NCBI GenBank assembly: GCA_947259095.1 | Contig: CAMYLA010000004.1 | Coordinates: forward strand, 62,001-126,000 | DNA length: 64,000 nt | Direction of reading: 5' to 3' | Source: an uncultured Acidimicrobiaceae bacterium | GTDB taxonomy: Bacteria; Actinomycetota; Acidimicrobiia; Acidimicrobiales; SZUA-35 | In this document: positions 16,893-25,404 of the stretch, in pieces | How positions within the stretch are numbered: position 1 is the first letter of the stretch | Layout: every line of letters starts with the position of its first letter | Translations under genes and position numbers: made by a program | The notes under the pieces: generated by a model | Database searches by the model: none | What the model was told of the DNA's origin: nothing | The model's input: the letters and a program-made list of their open reading frames with translations, nothing else

Positions 16893-17369
16893 TCAGCCGA
16901 GTGGGTTGAGGTTGATGGTGAGAGCTCCTTCGGGACTCACAGATACCGCATAGCGGGTGAGGCCCTCGCCGTTCTCCGGATAGACCGTACCGTCGCAGTT
17001 GTCGACAAAGGTTCGATCCTCGCTCTGCCATTCCACGAAACAGTCTCTCGGGGTGTCGGGGAGCCGGACCGAGAACACCAGCCATCCCTCGGTGTCGCCC
17101 GGGCCAAGATGCTGCAGGTAGAGGTCGCGATCTCCGCTGGCGGCATCTGGCAGGAACAGCGGGCCCTGCTCGGCGATCAGCGGGGCGAACTCCGATGCCT
17201 CGCCAATCTCGAACAGGGGGTCGCCCAGTTCGATCTCGGCGCTGTCCTCGGCGTTGAGGTTGTCGAAGCGGGTGATGAGGAAGGCCACCGCCAGGAGGCC
17301 GAGGAGGGCCCCCAGCCCGATGAGGACCGCCTGGCGGGCCGGTGGACGGCTGCCCTGGGCTACCGGCAT
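16893..17369 (-). CDS. Membrane-anchored protein with a Rieske-like C-terminal domain lacking cluster ligands
   Basis: ATG 17369 is preferred to ATG 17384 because GGGGAG lies seven bases ahead of it; this gives 158 residues. One N-terminal membrane segment ('AVLIGLGALLGLLAVAFLI') is followed by an extracytoplasmic domain. Its end, 'DCFVEWQSED..FVDNCDG..YPENGEGLTRYAVSVSPEG', follows the strand order of a Rieske domain (C..H, then CxxH with 'G.y...G....L..y.v'). However, only two cysteines and none of the histidine ligands are present. It would not bind a Rieske cluster. The function is unknown and the fold is an inference. Confidence 0.5.
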   Translation of the reverse strand: MPVAQGSRPPARQAVLIGLGALLGLLAVAFLITRFDNLNAEDSAEIELGDPLFEIGEASEFAPLIAEQGPLFLPDAASGDRDLYLQHLGPGDTEGWLVFSVRLPDTPRDCFVEWQSEDRTFVDNCDGTVYPENGEGLTRYAVSVSPEGALTINLNPLG

Positions 17370-17449
17370 GACGGTGCTCCCCATCGCCGGGGCCGGCTGC
17401 CGGGTTGGGTCCGTGTCGGGAACGACGGGTTCACCGCTCTAGTATCGCA

Positions 17450-17485
17450 GCAACCATGTGGGTTGCCGTCAATCGGGCGCCCGAT
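17450..17485. promoter_or_regulatory. Two adjacent inverted repeats upstream of sucCD
   Basis: GCAACC-ATGTG-GGTTGC occupies 17450-17466. A perfect 14-base palindrome, ATCGGGCGCCCGAT, occupies 17472-17485. Both lie in the 218-base divergent gap, about 100-140 bases before sucC. They could be operators for sucCD or for the divergent membrane protein, or RNA hairpins. No known regulator site is matched. Confidence 0.35.
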
Positions 17486-17587
17486 GGGTGTGTTCACGTT
17501 TTTCACATCGCTGCAGTACGCCGGCCGCAGCGGTTGGTGCTATGAACGGACCGACAGAATTCGCGACATCAGACCAGAGGGGCAGTA

Positions 17588-18739
17588 GTGGACCTACTCG
17601 AATATCAAGGCAAGCAGTTCTTCGCCTCCTACGGAATCCCGGTTTCGGACGGCCAGGCCACCGGTGACGTCGACGAGGCAGTGGCCATCGCCGACCGCAT
17701 CGGCTACCCCGTCGTGGTCAAGGCCCAGGTCCACACCGGCGGTCGGGGCAAGGCCGGTGGCGTCAAGCTGGCCAACGACGCCGCCGAGTGCCGGGAGCAC
17801 GCCTCCAACATCCTCGGCCTCGACATCAAGGGCCATGTGGTCGAGACCATCTGGATCGAGAAGGCGTCTGACATCGCCGAGGAGTACTACGCCAGCTTCA
17901 CCCTTGACCGCTCGGCCAAGCTCCATCTCGGCATGCTCAGCGCCGAGGGCGGCGTGGAGATCGAGACCGTGGCCGAGGAGAACCCCGACGCCATCGCCAA
18001 GATCCACATCGACCCCGTCGACGGACTGACCGAAGCGGCCTGCCGGGACTGGGTGCTGGCGGCCAACCTGGACCCGGAGGCGACCGACGGTGCGGTCGAC
18101 ATCCTGATGAAGCTCTACACCGCCTACACCGACGGTGATGCCGATCTGGTGGAGATCAACCCGTTGATCCTCAAGCCCACCGGTGAGGTCCACGCCCTGG
18201 ACGCCAAGGTCAGCCTCGACGGCAGCGCGATCTACGAACACCCGGACTACGAGCAGTACGAGGCCACCCAGCCCCGCGACGAGCGGGAGGAGGCGGCCCA
18301 CGACAAGGGGTTGCAGTACGTGGGCTTGGAGGGCTCGGTCGGTGTGATCGCCAACGGCGCAGGCCTGGCGATGAGCACGGTCGACGTGGTGAACCAGGTC
18401 GGGGGTAAGCCGGCCAACTTCCTCGACATCGGGGGCGGGGCCAACGCCGACGTGATGGCCGGGGCGCTCGAGGTCATCAACAACGATCCGGCGGTCAAAG
18501 CCATCTTCATCAACATCTTCGGTGGCATCACCAGGGGTGAGGAAGTGGCAAACGGCATCCTGGAGGCGATGCAGCGGGTCACCATCGATTCGCCGATCGT
18601 GATCCGGCTCGACGGCACCAACGCCGATGAGGGTCGGGAGATCCTGCGGCCGAACCTGAACGACAGGCTGATGATGGAAGAAACGATGCTCGATGCGGCC
18701 CGCAAGGCCGTCGAGCTGGCCGGCGGGCCGACGAGCTGA
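17588..18739 (+). CDS. sucC: Succinyl-CoA synthetase beta subunit (ADP/GDP-forming)
   Basis: The 383-residue ATP-grasp subunit of the TCA-cycle enzyme interconverts succinyl-CoA and succinate with substrate-level phosphorylation. Visible features are 'MDLLEYQGKQFFASYGIPV', the ATP-grasp Lys motif 'YPVVVKAQVHTGGRGKAGGVKLA', and the C-terminal ligase motif 'GGANADVMAGALEVI' with 'FINIFGGITRGEEVANGI'. Length matches E. coli SucC (388). The GTG start at 17588 has a weak AGGGG upstream. sucD follows after 19 bases, forming an operon whose product pairs functionally with the sdh genes at 51-55 kb. Confidence 0.96.
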   Translation: MDLLEYQGKQFFASYGIPVSDGQATGDVDEAVAIADRIGYPVVVKAQVHTGGRGKAGGVKLANDAAECREHASNILGLDIKGHVVETIWIEKASDIAEEYYASFTLDRSAKLHLGMLSAEGGVEIETVAEENPDAIAKIHIDPVDGLTEAACRDWVLAANLDPEATDGAVDILMKLYTAYTDGDADLVEINPLILKPTGEVHALDAKVSLDGSAIYEHPDYEQYEATQPRDEREEAAHDKGLQYVGLEGSVGVIANGAGLAMSTVDVVNQVGGKPANFLDIGGGANADVMAGALEVINNDPAVKAIFINIFGGITRGEEVANGILEAMQRVTIDSPIVIRLDGTNADEGREILRPNLNDRLMMEETMLDAARKAVELAGGPTS

Positions 18740-18758
18740 GGGTTGAGGAGAACGAGCG

Positions 18759-19643
18759 ATGAGCATTTTCGTTGATGAGAACACCAAGGTCATCTACCAG
18801 GGCCTGACCGGCTCCCAGGGCCGGTACTACGGCCTGCTCAACCGGGAGTACGGCACCCAGGTGGTTGCCGGCACCAACCCCAAGAAGGCCGGTACCGACG
18901 TCGAGGGCATCCCGGTGTACGCCAATGTGGCCGAGGCGAAGGAGGCGACCGGCGCCAACGCCAGCTGCATCTTCATCCCCGCGCCGGGGGTCCAGGGTGC
19001 GGTGCTGGAGGCGGCCGACGCCGGCATCGAATTCATCGTGGCCATCACCGAGGGTGTCCCGGCCCACGACGAGGCCTACTTCTACAACAAGCTGAAGCGC
19101 GACCATCCCAACTCGAGGCTGCTCGGCCCCAACTGCCCTGGCATCATCAGCCCCGGCAAGGCCAACATCGGTATCACCGCCGGACACATCGCCAAGGCCG
19201 GCGGCCCGGTCGGCATCGTCAGCCGGTCCGGCACCCTGACCTACCAGGCGCTGTACGAGCTCAAGCAGAAGGACATCGGCGTCACGACCTGCGTCGGCAT
19301 CGGGGGAGACCCGGTTCCCGGCATCAGCTTCATCGACTGCCTTGAGGCCTTCGAGGCGGACCCAGACACCCGGGCGGTCATGATGATCGGCGAGATCGGC
19401 GGTTCCGCCGAGGAGGAGGCGGCCGACTTCATCAAGAACAAGATGTCGAAGCCGGTGGCCTGCTACGTGGCCGGGGTCACCGCGCCTGCCGGCAAGAAGA
19501 TGGGCCACGCCGGCGCCATCGTCTCCGGCGGCAAAGGGACCGCGGCGGCCAAGATGGAGGCCCTGGCCGACGCCGGCGCCCGGGTCGGCCACAACCCGAC
19601 CGAGGCCGGGGAGCTGATGGCCGAGATCGTGGCTGCACTCTGA
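18759..19643 (+). CDS. sucD: Succinyl-CoA synthetase alpha subunit
   Basis: The 294-residue alpha subunit carries the CoA-binding Rossmann domain ('YQGLTGSQGRYYGLLNREYGTQVVAGTNPKK') and the phosphorylated active-site histidine in 'MGHAGAIVSGGKGTAAAKMEAL'. 'GPNCPGIISPGKANIGI' is also typical. The ATG at 18759 has GAGGAG nine bases upstream. The spacing of 19 bases from sucC shows an operon. Length fits the family (about 290). Confidence 0.96.
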   Translation: MSIFVDENTKVIYQGLTGSQGRYYGLLNREYGTQVVAGTNPKKAGTDVEGIPVYANVAEAKEATGANASCIFIPAPGVQGAVLEAADAGIEFIVAITEGVPAHDEAYFYNKLKRDHPNSRLLGPNCPGIISPGKANIGITAGHIAKAGGPVGIVSRSGTLTYQALYELKQKDIGVTTCVGIGGDPVPGISFIDCLEAFEADPDTRAVMMIGEIGGSAEEEAADFIKNKMSKPVACYVAGVTAPAGKKMGHAGAIVSGGKGTAAAKMEALADAGARVGHNPTEAGELMAEIVAAL

Positions 19644-19682
19644 TTTCCGGCCGACGTGGCCACCTCTGATGATCACCATCCC

Positions 19683-20939
19683 ATGATTGGATCCCGACTT
19701 CGCCGGCTGCTGGCGATGCTCGGGATCCTGTCGTTGATGGCCGGGGCCTGCTCGACCGGCGGGGTGGCCGAGCAGGCCGAGGGCAACGTCCGAACCGCCG
19801 ATGCGGCCACCGCCTCAGCCAGACGCTCCGGCGGCGACGGCCGGGGGAGTGACGAAGCCGATTCGGGAAGCGCCGACGCCGACGACGGCGACACCGGGGC
19901 TGTCCAGGACCGGGGTGGACTCACCGATGGGGGCCAACCCGATGCCGGGGGCGGTGGGAACGACGGTGGCGGCGCCCCGGAGGACGGCGAACCTGTCGAT
20001 GGTGCCGACGATGCACGACCGACGCCCCCGGGCAGCCGGACCGACGGACCGAGCGCCGACGACGACGGCCCGACCCCCGGCCCGTCCTCCTACCCGCCGA
20101 TCACCGGCCCGATCGGCCCGGCCGGCGGAGGCGTGCAGGCCATGCTCTCTCCCAGCGGTGTGCTGGTGACGGTCACCGGTCGGACCGGGCAGGGCTACGT
20201 GGTCGAGACACCCTGTGGCGGCGTCACCGAGTTGGCATGGGGCCAACCGGTGACCGGGGTACAGGTGATGCTCGACCCCGGCCACGGGGGAGACGAGCGA
20301 GGCGCCGAGAGCGCCATCGGGCTGACCGAGGCCGAGTTGAATCTGGCGCTGGCCCGGCGGGCTGCGGCCGAGCTGACCGGTCGGTCGATCGTCACCGTGC
20401 TGAGCCGCAACGCCGACTATCGCATCCCCATCCGACGCCGGGCGGCCCTGGCCGATGCGGTTGGCCCCGAGGTGCTCGTCTCGATCCATCACAACACCCC
20501 GGCGTCTCGCCCGTCCCCCCAACCGGGTACCGAGGTCTACGTCCAGCAGGCCTCCGATCGTTCGAAACGGCTGGGTGGGTTGTTGTACGAGGAGGTGGTC
20601 GAGACGCTCGACCGGTTCGACGTCGAGTGGACCTCGCGAGATGATGCCGGCGTGCTGACCGTGATCGACGACGATGGTGAGGACGCCTACGGCATCGCCC
20701 GGTATCCGGCCACCACCTCGGCCCTGATCGAGATGGCCTATCTCGGCAACGACAAGGAGGCGGTGCTGCTGGCAACCCCGGACTACCTCGATGCCGCCGG
20801 CACCGCATTGGCCGACGCCATCGAACGTTTCCTGACCACCGATGACCCCGGCACCGGGTTCGTCGAGCGGCCGCGGGTGTTCAACCCGTCGGGAGCGACC
20901 GGTGGCGTCGGCGGCTGCAACGACCCGCCGCTGCAGTAG
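19683..20939 (+). CDS. N-acetylmuramoyl-L-alanine amidase, lipoprotein
   Basis: The 418-residue zinc amidase cleaves the lactyl-amide bond between peptidoglycan glycan and stem peptide. The N-terminus 'MIGSRLRRLLAMLGILSLMAGACSTGG' is a lipoprotein signal with lipobox MAGAC, so the protein sits outside the cell membrane. About 130 residues of Gly/Asp/Pro-rich linker precede the Amidase_3 domain: 'VMLDPGHGGDERG' (first His), 'EAELNLALARR' (Glu), 'LVSIHHNTP' (second His) and 'ALIEMAYLGN' (catalytic Glu). A GTG at 19656 in frame is an alternative start, but ATG 19683 gives the better signal peptide. Confidence 0.9.
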   Translation: MIGSRLRRLLAMLGILSLMAGACSTGGVAEQAEGNVRTADAATASARRSGGDGRGSDEADSGSADADDGDTGAVQDRGGLTDGGQPDAGGGGNDGGGAPEDGEPVDGADDARPTPPGSRTDGPSADDDGPTPGPSSYPPITGPIGPAGGGVQAMLSPSGVLVTVTGRTGQGYVVETPCGGVTELAWGQPVTGVQVMLDPGHGGDERGAESAIGLTEAELNLALARRAAAELTGRSIVTVLSRNADYRIPIRRRAALADAVGPEVLVSIHHNTPASRPSPQPGTEVYVQQASDRSKRLGGLLYEEVVETLDRFDVEWTSRDDAGVLTVIDDDGEDAYGIARYPATTSALIEMAYLGNDKEAVLLATPDYLDAAGTALADAIERFLTTDDPGTGFVERPRVFNPSGATGGVGGCNDPPLQ

Positions 20940-21083
20940 CGGCCGCCCCCGGTCCCCTGCCGGCCGACGCAAGCGCACCTCCGACGGCGTCCGCACGCCG
21001 CTGCTTCAGCCACCGGTGGTGGTGGTTGGACCACCAACGGTAAAGAGTTGGGAAAGATGCGACATTCCGACCGTCGGGCCCGC

Positions 21084-21089
21084 TAGGTT
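21084..21089 (+). promoter_or_regulatory. -10 box (TAGGTT) for leaderless purH
   Basis: TAGGTT lies seven bases before GTG 21097, the position expected for transcription starting at the start codon. There is no Shine-Dalgarno sequence. A hairpin-forming GGTGG/CCACC pair lies about 60 bases further upstream. Confidence 0.45.
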
Positions 21090-21096
21090 CGGCGCG

Positions 21097-22632
21097 GTGC
21101 GAGCCTTGCTTTCGGTGTATGACAAGACGGGTGTGGTTGATCTGGCGCAGCGGCTCCACGCCCTGAACGTCGACCTCATCTCTTCCGGCGGAACGGCGTC
21201 GGCCATCGCCAAGGCGGGCATTCCGGTCACCGACGTGGCCGATATCACCGGTTTCCCGGCCATGTTGGGCCATCGCGTCGTCACCCTCCACCCCCGGATC
21301 CACGGTGGCATCCTGGCCGACCGTCGAGACACCTCGCACCTGCGGGATCTCGAGACCCACAACCTGGATCTGATCGACATCGTGGTCGGCAACCTCTATC
21401 CGTTCGGCAACGACCCCTCGATCGACCTGATCGACATCGGCGGGCCCACCCTGCTGCGGGCCGCGGCCAAGAACCACCAGTACGTCACGGTGCTGGTCGA
21501 TCCTGCCGACTACGAACCGGTCCTCGATGAGCTGACCAGGGGCGGCAAGACCAGCCCCGGGCTCCGACTCCGGCTGGCCCGCAAGGCGTTCGCCCACACC
21601 GCGGCCTACGACGCCGCCATCGCCGGCTGGTTCAACGAGCGAACCGCATCGAAGGATTCACCGCTCCCGGAGTCGATCCACCTGTCGATCGACAAGGCAC
21701 AGGATCTCCGCTACGGCGAGAACCCCCATCAATCGGGGGCCCGGTACCGTCGCAGCGGCACATCGAGTTGGTGGGATGCCGTGGTCCAGCACAGCGGCCT
21801 CGATCTCAGCTACCTCAACATCTTCGACGCCGACGCCGCCTGGTCGCTGGTCCACGACCTCGGCCGGTTGTCCGGGACCGCCACGCCCACTGCGGCCTGC
21901 GCCATCATCAAGCACGCCAATCCCTGCGGTGCGGCGGTGGCCGGCGATCTGGCTTCGGCCTACGCTGCGGCCTTCGCCTGCGACGAACGGTCGGCCTTCG
22001 GGGGGATCGTGGCCTGCAACCGGATCGTCGACGTCGCCACCGTCGAGGCCATGGAGGCCGCAGCCCAGGCCGACCTGATCATCGCCCCCGGCTACGAGCA
22101 CGGGGCCATCGACAGACTGAAGGCCAAGCGAAAGAACACCCGCATCCTGACCGCCCCCCTGCCGAACGGAAAGGGCCGCCTGCTGGTGCGCCAGCTCAGC
22201 GACGGCTACCTGGTCCAGGACCCGTACGCCTTCGCCACAACCCCCGACGATTGGGAGGTGGTGACCGCCCGCCAGCCAACGGCCGAGGAGCGGCTCGACG
22301 CCGAGATCGCCTGGCGGGTCTGCGGCCACGTCACCTCCAACGCCATCGTCATGGCCAAAGACGGTGTGGCGTGGGGCATCGGGGCCGGTCAGCAGAACCG
22401 GGTCGAATCGAGCGAGTTGGCCGCCCAGAAAGCCGACGGTCGGGCCAAGGGCGGTGCCTGCGCCTCGGATGCCTTCTTCCCCTTCCCAGACGGGATCGAC
22501 GCCGCGGCACTGGCCGGGGCGGCAGTGGTCATCCAGCCCGGGGGGTCGGTCAACGACGAGGCGGTCATCGAAGCGGCCGACCGGCACGGCATGGCTATGA
22601 TCTTCACCGGTGAGCGGCAGTTCCGCCACTGA
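21097..22632 (+). CDS. purH: Bifunctional AICAR transformylase / IMP cyclohydrolase
   Basis: This 511-residue enzyme performs the last two steps of IMP synthesis, using 10-formyl-THF. The MGS-like cyclohydrolase domain begins '[34 protein letters not shown]' and includes '[13 protein letters not shown]'. The transformylase domain includes '[14 protein letters not shown]' and the catalytic Lys-His pair in '[12 protein letters not shown]'. The end, '[20 protein letters not shown]', is canonical. The open frame extends upstream, but GTG 21097 aligns with the family and has a -10 box seven bases ahead. folD, which makes its formyl donor, follows after 59 bases. Confidence 0.96.
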   Translation: MRALLSVYDKTGVVDLAQRLHALNVDLISSGGTASAIAKAGIPVTDVADITGFPAMLGHRVVTLHPRIHGGILADRRDTSHLRDLETHNLDLIDIVVGNLYPFGNDPSIDLIDIGGPTLLRAAAKNHQYVTVLVDPADYEPVLDELTRGGKTSPGLRLRLARKAFAHTAAYDAAIAGWFNERTASKDSPLPESIHLSIDKAQDLRYGENPHQSGARYRRSGTSSWWDAVVQHSGLDLSYLNIFDADAAWSLVHDLGRLSGTATPTAACAIIKHANPCGAAVAGDLASAYAAAFACDERSAFGGIVACNRIVDVATVEAMEAAAQADLIIAPGYEHGAIDRLKAKRKNTRILTAPLPNGKGRLLVRQLSDGYLVQDPYAFATTPDDWEVVTARQPTAEERLDAEIAWRVCGHVTSNAIVMAKDGVAWGIGAGQQNRVESSELAAQKADGRAKGGACASDAFFPFPDGIDAAALAGAAVVIQPGGSVNDEAVIEAADRHGMAMIFTGERQFRH

Positions 22633-22691
22633 GTCCACCGTTTGGCGTCGATGCACTCGAACCCGACGGACAACACACGAGGGCACGGTTG

Positions 22692-23549
22692 ATGGCAGCG
22701 CAACTCTTGGAAGGTGGCCCCGTCGCCGAGGCGGTGTCGGACGAAACCCGGATGCGGGTCGGTGCGCTCCGGGCCCATGGCGTCGTCCCCGGTCTGGGCA
22801 CCATCCTGGTCGGTGACGACCCGGCATCGGCCGGCTACGTCAGAAGGAAACACGAGACCTGCGAGCACGTCGGCCTGGCGTCGTTCAACATCGAGATCCC
22901 GGCCAACGCCGGTCAGCAGGCGCTCGTGGAGGCGGTCGACGCCTTCAACCGCGATCCCGAGGTCCACGGCTACATCATCCAGCATCCGGTGCCGGACGGG
23001 TTCGACTTCAACCAGGCGCTGGCCAGAATGGATCCGGCCAAGGACGCCGACGGGCTCCACCCGACCAACCTCGGAAAACTGGTGCTGCAGGAGCCGGGCC
23101 CGGTCCCGTGCACACCGGCAGGCATCCAGACCATGCTCGGTCACTACGGGATCGACACCGCAGGCCGCAACGTCGTCGTGGTCGGCCGGGGGCCCACCCT
23201 GGGGCGGCCGATGGCGCTGCTGCTGTCCAACCGAGGGCCGGGGGCCGATGCTGCGGTCACCGTGGTCCACTCCCGGGTTCCCGATCTCGATGACTACACC
23301 CGGCGGGCCGACATCCTCATCGGCGCAGTGGGTATCCCGAACTTCATCACGCCGGACATGGTGAAGTCCGGCGCGGTGGTCGTCAGCGGCGGGATCACCT
23401 GGGAGGGTCGCAAACTCCTACCGGACGTCGACGAATCGGTGGGCGAGGTCGCCTCCTGGATCACCCCCCGGCTGGGTGGGGTCGGGCCGACGACGGTGGC
23501 GATGTTGTTGCGGAACACGGTGGCCGCCGCCGAGCATCGGATCGGTTGA
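22692..23549 (+). CDS. folD: Methylenetetrahydrofolate dehydrogenase / methenyl-THF cyclohydrolase
   Basis: The 285-residue bifunctional FolD makes 10-formyl-THF from methylene-THF with NADP. The catalytic Tyr-Lys are in '[16 protein letters not shown]'. The substrate-binding 'QHPVPDGFD' replaces the usual QLPLP. '[14 protein letters not shown]' and '[11 protein letters not shown]' match the family, and the NADP site reads '[18 protein letters not shown]' (usually GRSxxVGxP). ATG 22692 has GAGG about ten bases upstream. The link to purH is metabolic: FolD supplies the formyl donor. Confidence 0.94.
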   Translation: MAAQLLEGGPVAEAVSDETRMRVGALRAHGVVPGLGTILVGDDPASAGYVRRKHETCEHVGLASFNIEIPANAGQQALVEAVDAFNRDPEVHGYIIQHPVPDGFDFNQALARMDPAKDADGLHPTNLGKLVLQEPGPVPCTPAGIQTMLGHYGIDTAGRNVVVVGRGPTLGRPMALLLSNRGPGADAAVTVVHSRVPDLDDYTRRADILIGAVGIPNFITPDMVKSGAVVVSGGITWEGRKLLPDVDESVGEVASWITPRLGGVGPTTVAMLLRNTVAAAEHRIG

Positions 23550-23584
23550 CCCGGGCCGGGTGTCGAGCCGATGCCAACGGAGCC

Positions 23585-24127
23585 ATGGTCGGGAGGCGCG
23601 ACATCATCGCACCGGTGGTTGACGCTTGCCGAGCGCTCGGACTGGCGATCACCGAGCCTGGTGTTCTCGGAGCCGGAGCGAATGTCGTGCTCTATCTCGC
23701 GCCATCGCCCGTCGTGGCTCGGGTTGCCACCCTGACGGCCGAGATACGCCACAACCCAGCGGACTACCTTCGTCGAGAGCGGGAGGTGACCACGGCGGTG
23801 GGCCGGCTCGGCTTGGACGTCGTCGCTCCGACCGATCTCGTTGACCTGGGTCCACACGAAATCGATGGCCTCTGGTTTCTCTTGATGTTGTACCGACGCC
23901 TCGAACCCGTCGACCTCGGCTCTGCGGAACACGCCGCGGCCGTCGGCCGGTCTCTCGCCGAGCTTCTCGCGGCCCTGGCCGAGCTACCGCCGACGCTCAG
24001 CGACACCGGTCAGGGGCAACCATGGGACGAGATCACGACTCTTCTGGCGACGGTCAGACCAACCACGGATGCGGCGGTGATGACCAGCCTGACCGACGCC
24101 AGGCCATCGCCATGTCCGTGGGGGTGA
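23585..24127 (+). pseudogene. Aminoglycoside phosphotransferase-family protein, 3' half missing
   Basis: About 180 residues match the N-terminal kinase-like lobe of APH-family proteins: 'EPGVLGAGANVVLYLAPSPVVARVATLTAEI', 'LRREREVTTAVGRLGLDVVAPTDLVDLGPH' and 'LAELLAALAELP'. Full-length members have about 300 residues with a catalytic HGDxHxxN loop and DxD metal site. Those are absent: the frame runs into non-family sequence after 'PTTDAAVMTSLTDA' and stops at 24127. The gene is therefore truncated, and the break lies near 24100 where a membrane-protein reading frame begins. ATG 23585 is the likely start. Confidence 0.7.
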
Positions 24128-24663
24128 TCGTCGGGGTATTGGCGGCCATGGGGCTGACCCAGTGGTCGCTGCGGGGCACGATGGTGTTCGGTGGGATCTG
24201 GATCCTGATGACGGTGGTGGCGCTCCCGGTCATGGTGGTGGTCGGTCGCCGCATCGAACGATCCAGCGATCGCCGGTCCGCAGCGCTCATGGTCGGCTTG
24301 CCGGTGTTGGGCACGATCGGGGTCGGCGCCATGTCCGGCACGGTCTTCGTGTTGGCCGCCTTCGCCGCCGGCGCCGGTCCGTACTCACCTTCATGTCCAT
24401 CGAATGGGCTCGCGTTGCGTATTGGTTTACACCGTATGGGCTTCGCTGGTCGGTGTGTTGACAGAATCTCGGTGCATGTGGGTTTGGCCCATGCCGCTGC
24501 TTCGCCGGTCGGTTTACACCGTATGGGGTGCTGGTGGAGGAAAGAAATCGACGATTTCAACCCGTTTCGCTCTCGAAAATGTCACAAGCAGCACCTAAGA
24601 TGGTGTCGCAGTTCGACAACGCTCGAACGGCAACTCGGGGCACCGGTAGTCCTTCTGGTCTAG
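24112..24663 (+). CDS. Hypothetical membrane ORF in a decayed region, doubtful
   Basis: From ATG 24112 the frame starts with hydrophobic helices 'VGVIVGVLAAMGLTQWSL', 'TMVFGGIWILMTVVALPVMVVVG' and 'LMVGLPVLGTIGVGAMSGTVFVLAAFAAG', which look like real coding sequence for about 85 residues. After about 24380 the composition changes: GC drops, the protein becomes Cys/His-rich without pattern, and two copies of GLHRMG reflect a DNA repeat. I think only the first part is genuine, a gene fragment fused at its 5' side to the truncated phosphotransferase and running into non-coding DNA at its 3' side. Confidence 0.3.
   Translation: MSVGVIVGVLAAMGLTQWSLRGTMVFGGIWILMTVVALPVMVVVGRRIERSSDRRSAALMVGLPVLGTIGVGAMSGTVFVLAAFAAGAGPYSPSCPSNGLALRIGLHRMGFAGRCVDRISVHVGLAHAAASPVGLHRMGCWWRKEIDDFNPFRSRKCHKQHLRWCRSSTTLERQLGAPVVLLV
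24424..24527 (+). repeat. 17-bp direct repeat pair with a second nested pair
   Basis: GGTTTACACCGTATGGG occurs at 24424-24440 and again at 24511-24527. A second motif, CTTCG(C/T)-type with GGTCGGT, follows the first copy (24441-24454) and precedes the second (24500-24513), so the order is A-B...B'-A'. The stretch is less GC-rich than its surroundings and lies in the gap before the pilus operon. Confidence 0.7.
24544..24558. promoter_or_regulatory. Palindrome GAAATCG-A-CGATTTC upstream of the Tad operon
   Basis: This perfect seven-base inverted repeat has a one-base centre, 171 bases before cpaB. It has the size and symmetry of a transcription factor operator. No family match is known to me. 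Confidence 0.35.
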
Positions 24664-24729
24664 CGAGCCTCCACAGTGGGTCAGTGTGGTGGCTCCGCAG
24701 CGACGGATCTAGAGGTGGGTGAAGGACTG

Positions 24730-25398
24730 ATGGCGGCGACCGTTCGTACCGGTGAGAAAGACGATCTCGTAGGCGGAACTCCGTTCGATCTCGTCACGGC
24801 GCAGACCGGCAGGCCGAAGCGGCGGGTGCCGGAAATCCTGGTCGGCACGTTCCTGGTCGCCCTCTTCGCCCTGGCCGGGGCCTGGTTCTACTCCACGTCC
24901 ACCGAGAGCACCACATATGTGGCATTGCGCGAAGATGTCACCCGTGGTCAGGTCATTACCGAACAACAACTCACGGTGTATGAGCTGAACACCGAGGCTC
25001 CGATCCGTGGTCTTGGAGCGGCCGACGTCGCCTCCGTCATCGGTCAGGTCGCCCTGGCCGACCTTCGGGCCGGCACCCTGGTCACCCGGGATCAGTTCGT
25101 GGAGACGGCGGAGATCGCCGCCGGCTTCGGCGTCGTCGGGCTCGATCTGTCGCCGGGCGAATACCCCACACTGTCACTCCGCCCGGGAGACCGGGTTCGG
25201 GTGGTGGTGCTGCCGAGAGGGGGCGACGTGCTCGACCCGGTTGCCGTGGTCGACGCCAACGCCGAGGTCGTCGAAGTGGTCGTCGGCAGTGGCAGTGATC
25301 GGTTCATCTCGCTGACCCTGCCGGCAGAACTGGCAGACCAAGTGGCCGCCGCCGACGCGGAAGATCGGATTCGGCTCATCCAGGTCCCCGAAGGGTAG
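24730..25398 (+). CDS. cpaB: Tad pilus assembly protein CpaB/RcpC (SAF domain)
   Basis: The 222-residue protein has a basic cytoplasmic N-terminus ending in RPKRR and one membrane segment ('EILVGTFLVALFALAGAWFY'). A SAF domain follows ('YVALREDVTRGQVITEQQL', 'LADLRAGTLVTRDQF', 'VVGLDLSPGEYPTLSLRPGDRVRVVVLP'). CpaB/RcpC proteins act at the envelope in Flp pilus assembly. ATG 24730 has GAAGGA six bases upstream. It is the first gene of a tightly packed operon running to at least 31.7 kb, since the tadZ-like gene starts seven bases later. Confidence 0.85.
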   Translation: MAATVRTGEKDDLVGGTPFDLVTAQTGRPKRRVPEILVGTFLVALFALAGAWFYSTSTESTTYVALREDVTRGQVITEQQLTVYELNTEAPIRGLGAADVASVIGQVALADLRAGTLVTRDQFVETAEIAAGFGVVGLDLSPGEYPTLSLRPGDRVRVVVLPRGGDVLDPVAVVDANAEVVEVVVGSGSDRFISLTLPAELADQVAAADAEDRIRLIQVPEG

Positions 25399-25404
25399 GC
25401 CGGC

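Noticed and set aside
20940-21096. Purine or THF riboswitch before purH
   Set aside because: Only a simple GGTGG/CCACC hairpin is visible, no riboswitch core motif, and the -10 box position implies a leaderless message.
23585-24127. Functional aminoglycoside resistance gene
   Set aside because: The catalytic HGDxH and metal-binding segments are absent, and the family includes many non-resistance kinases.
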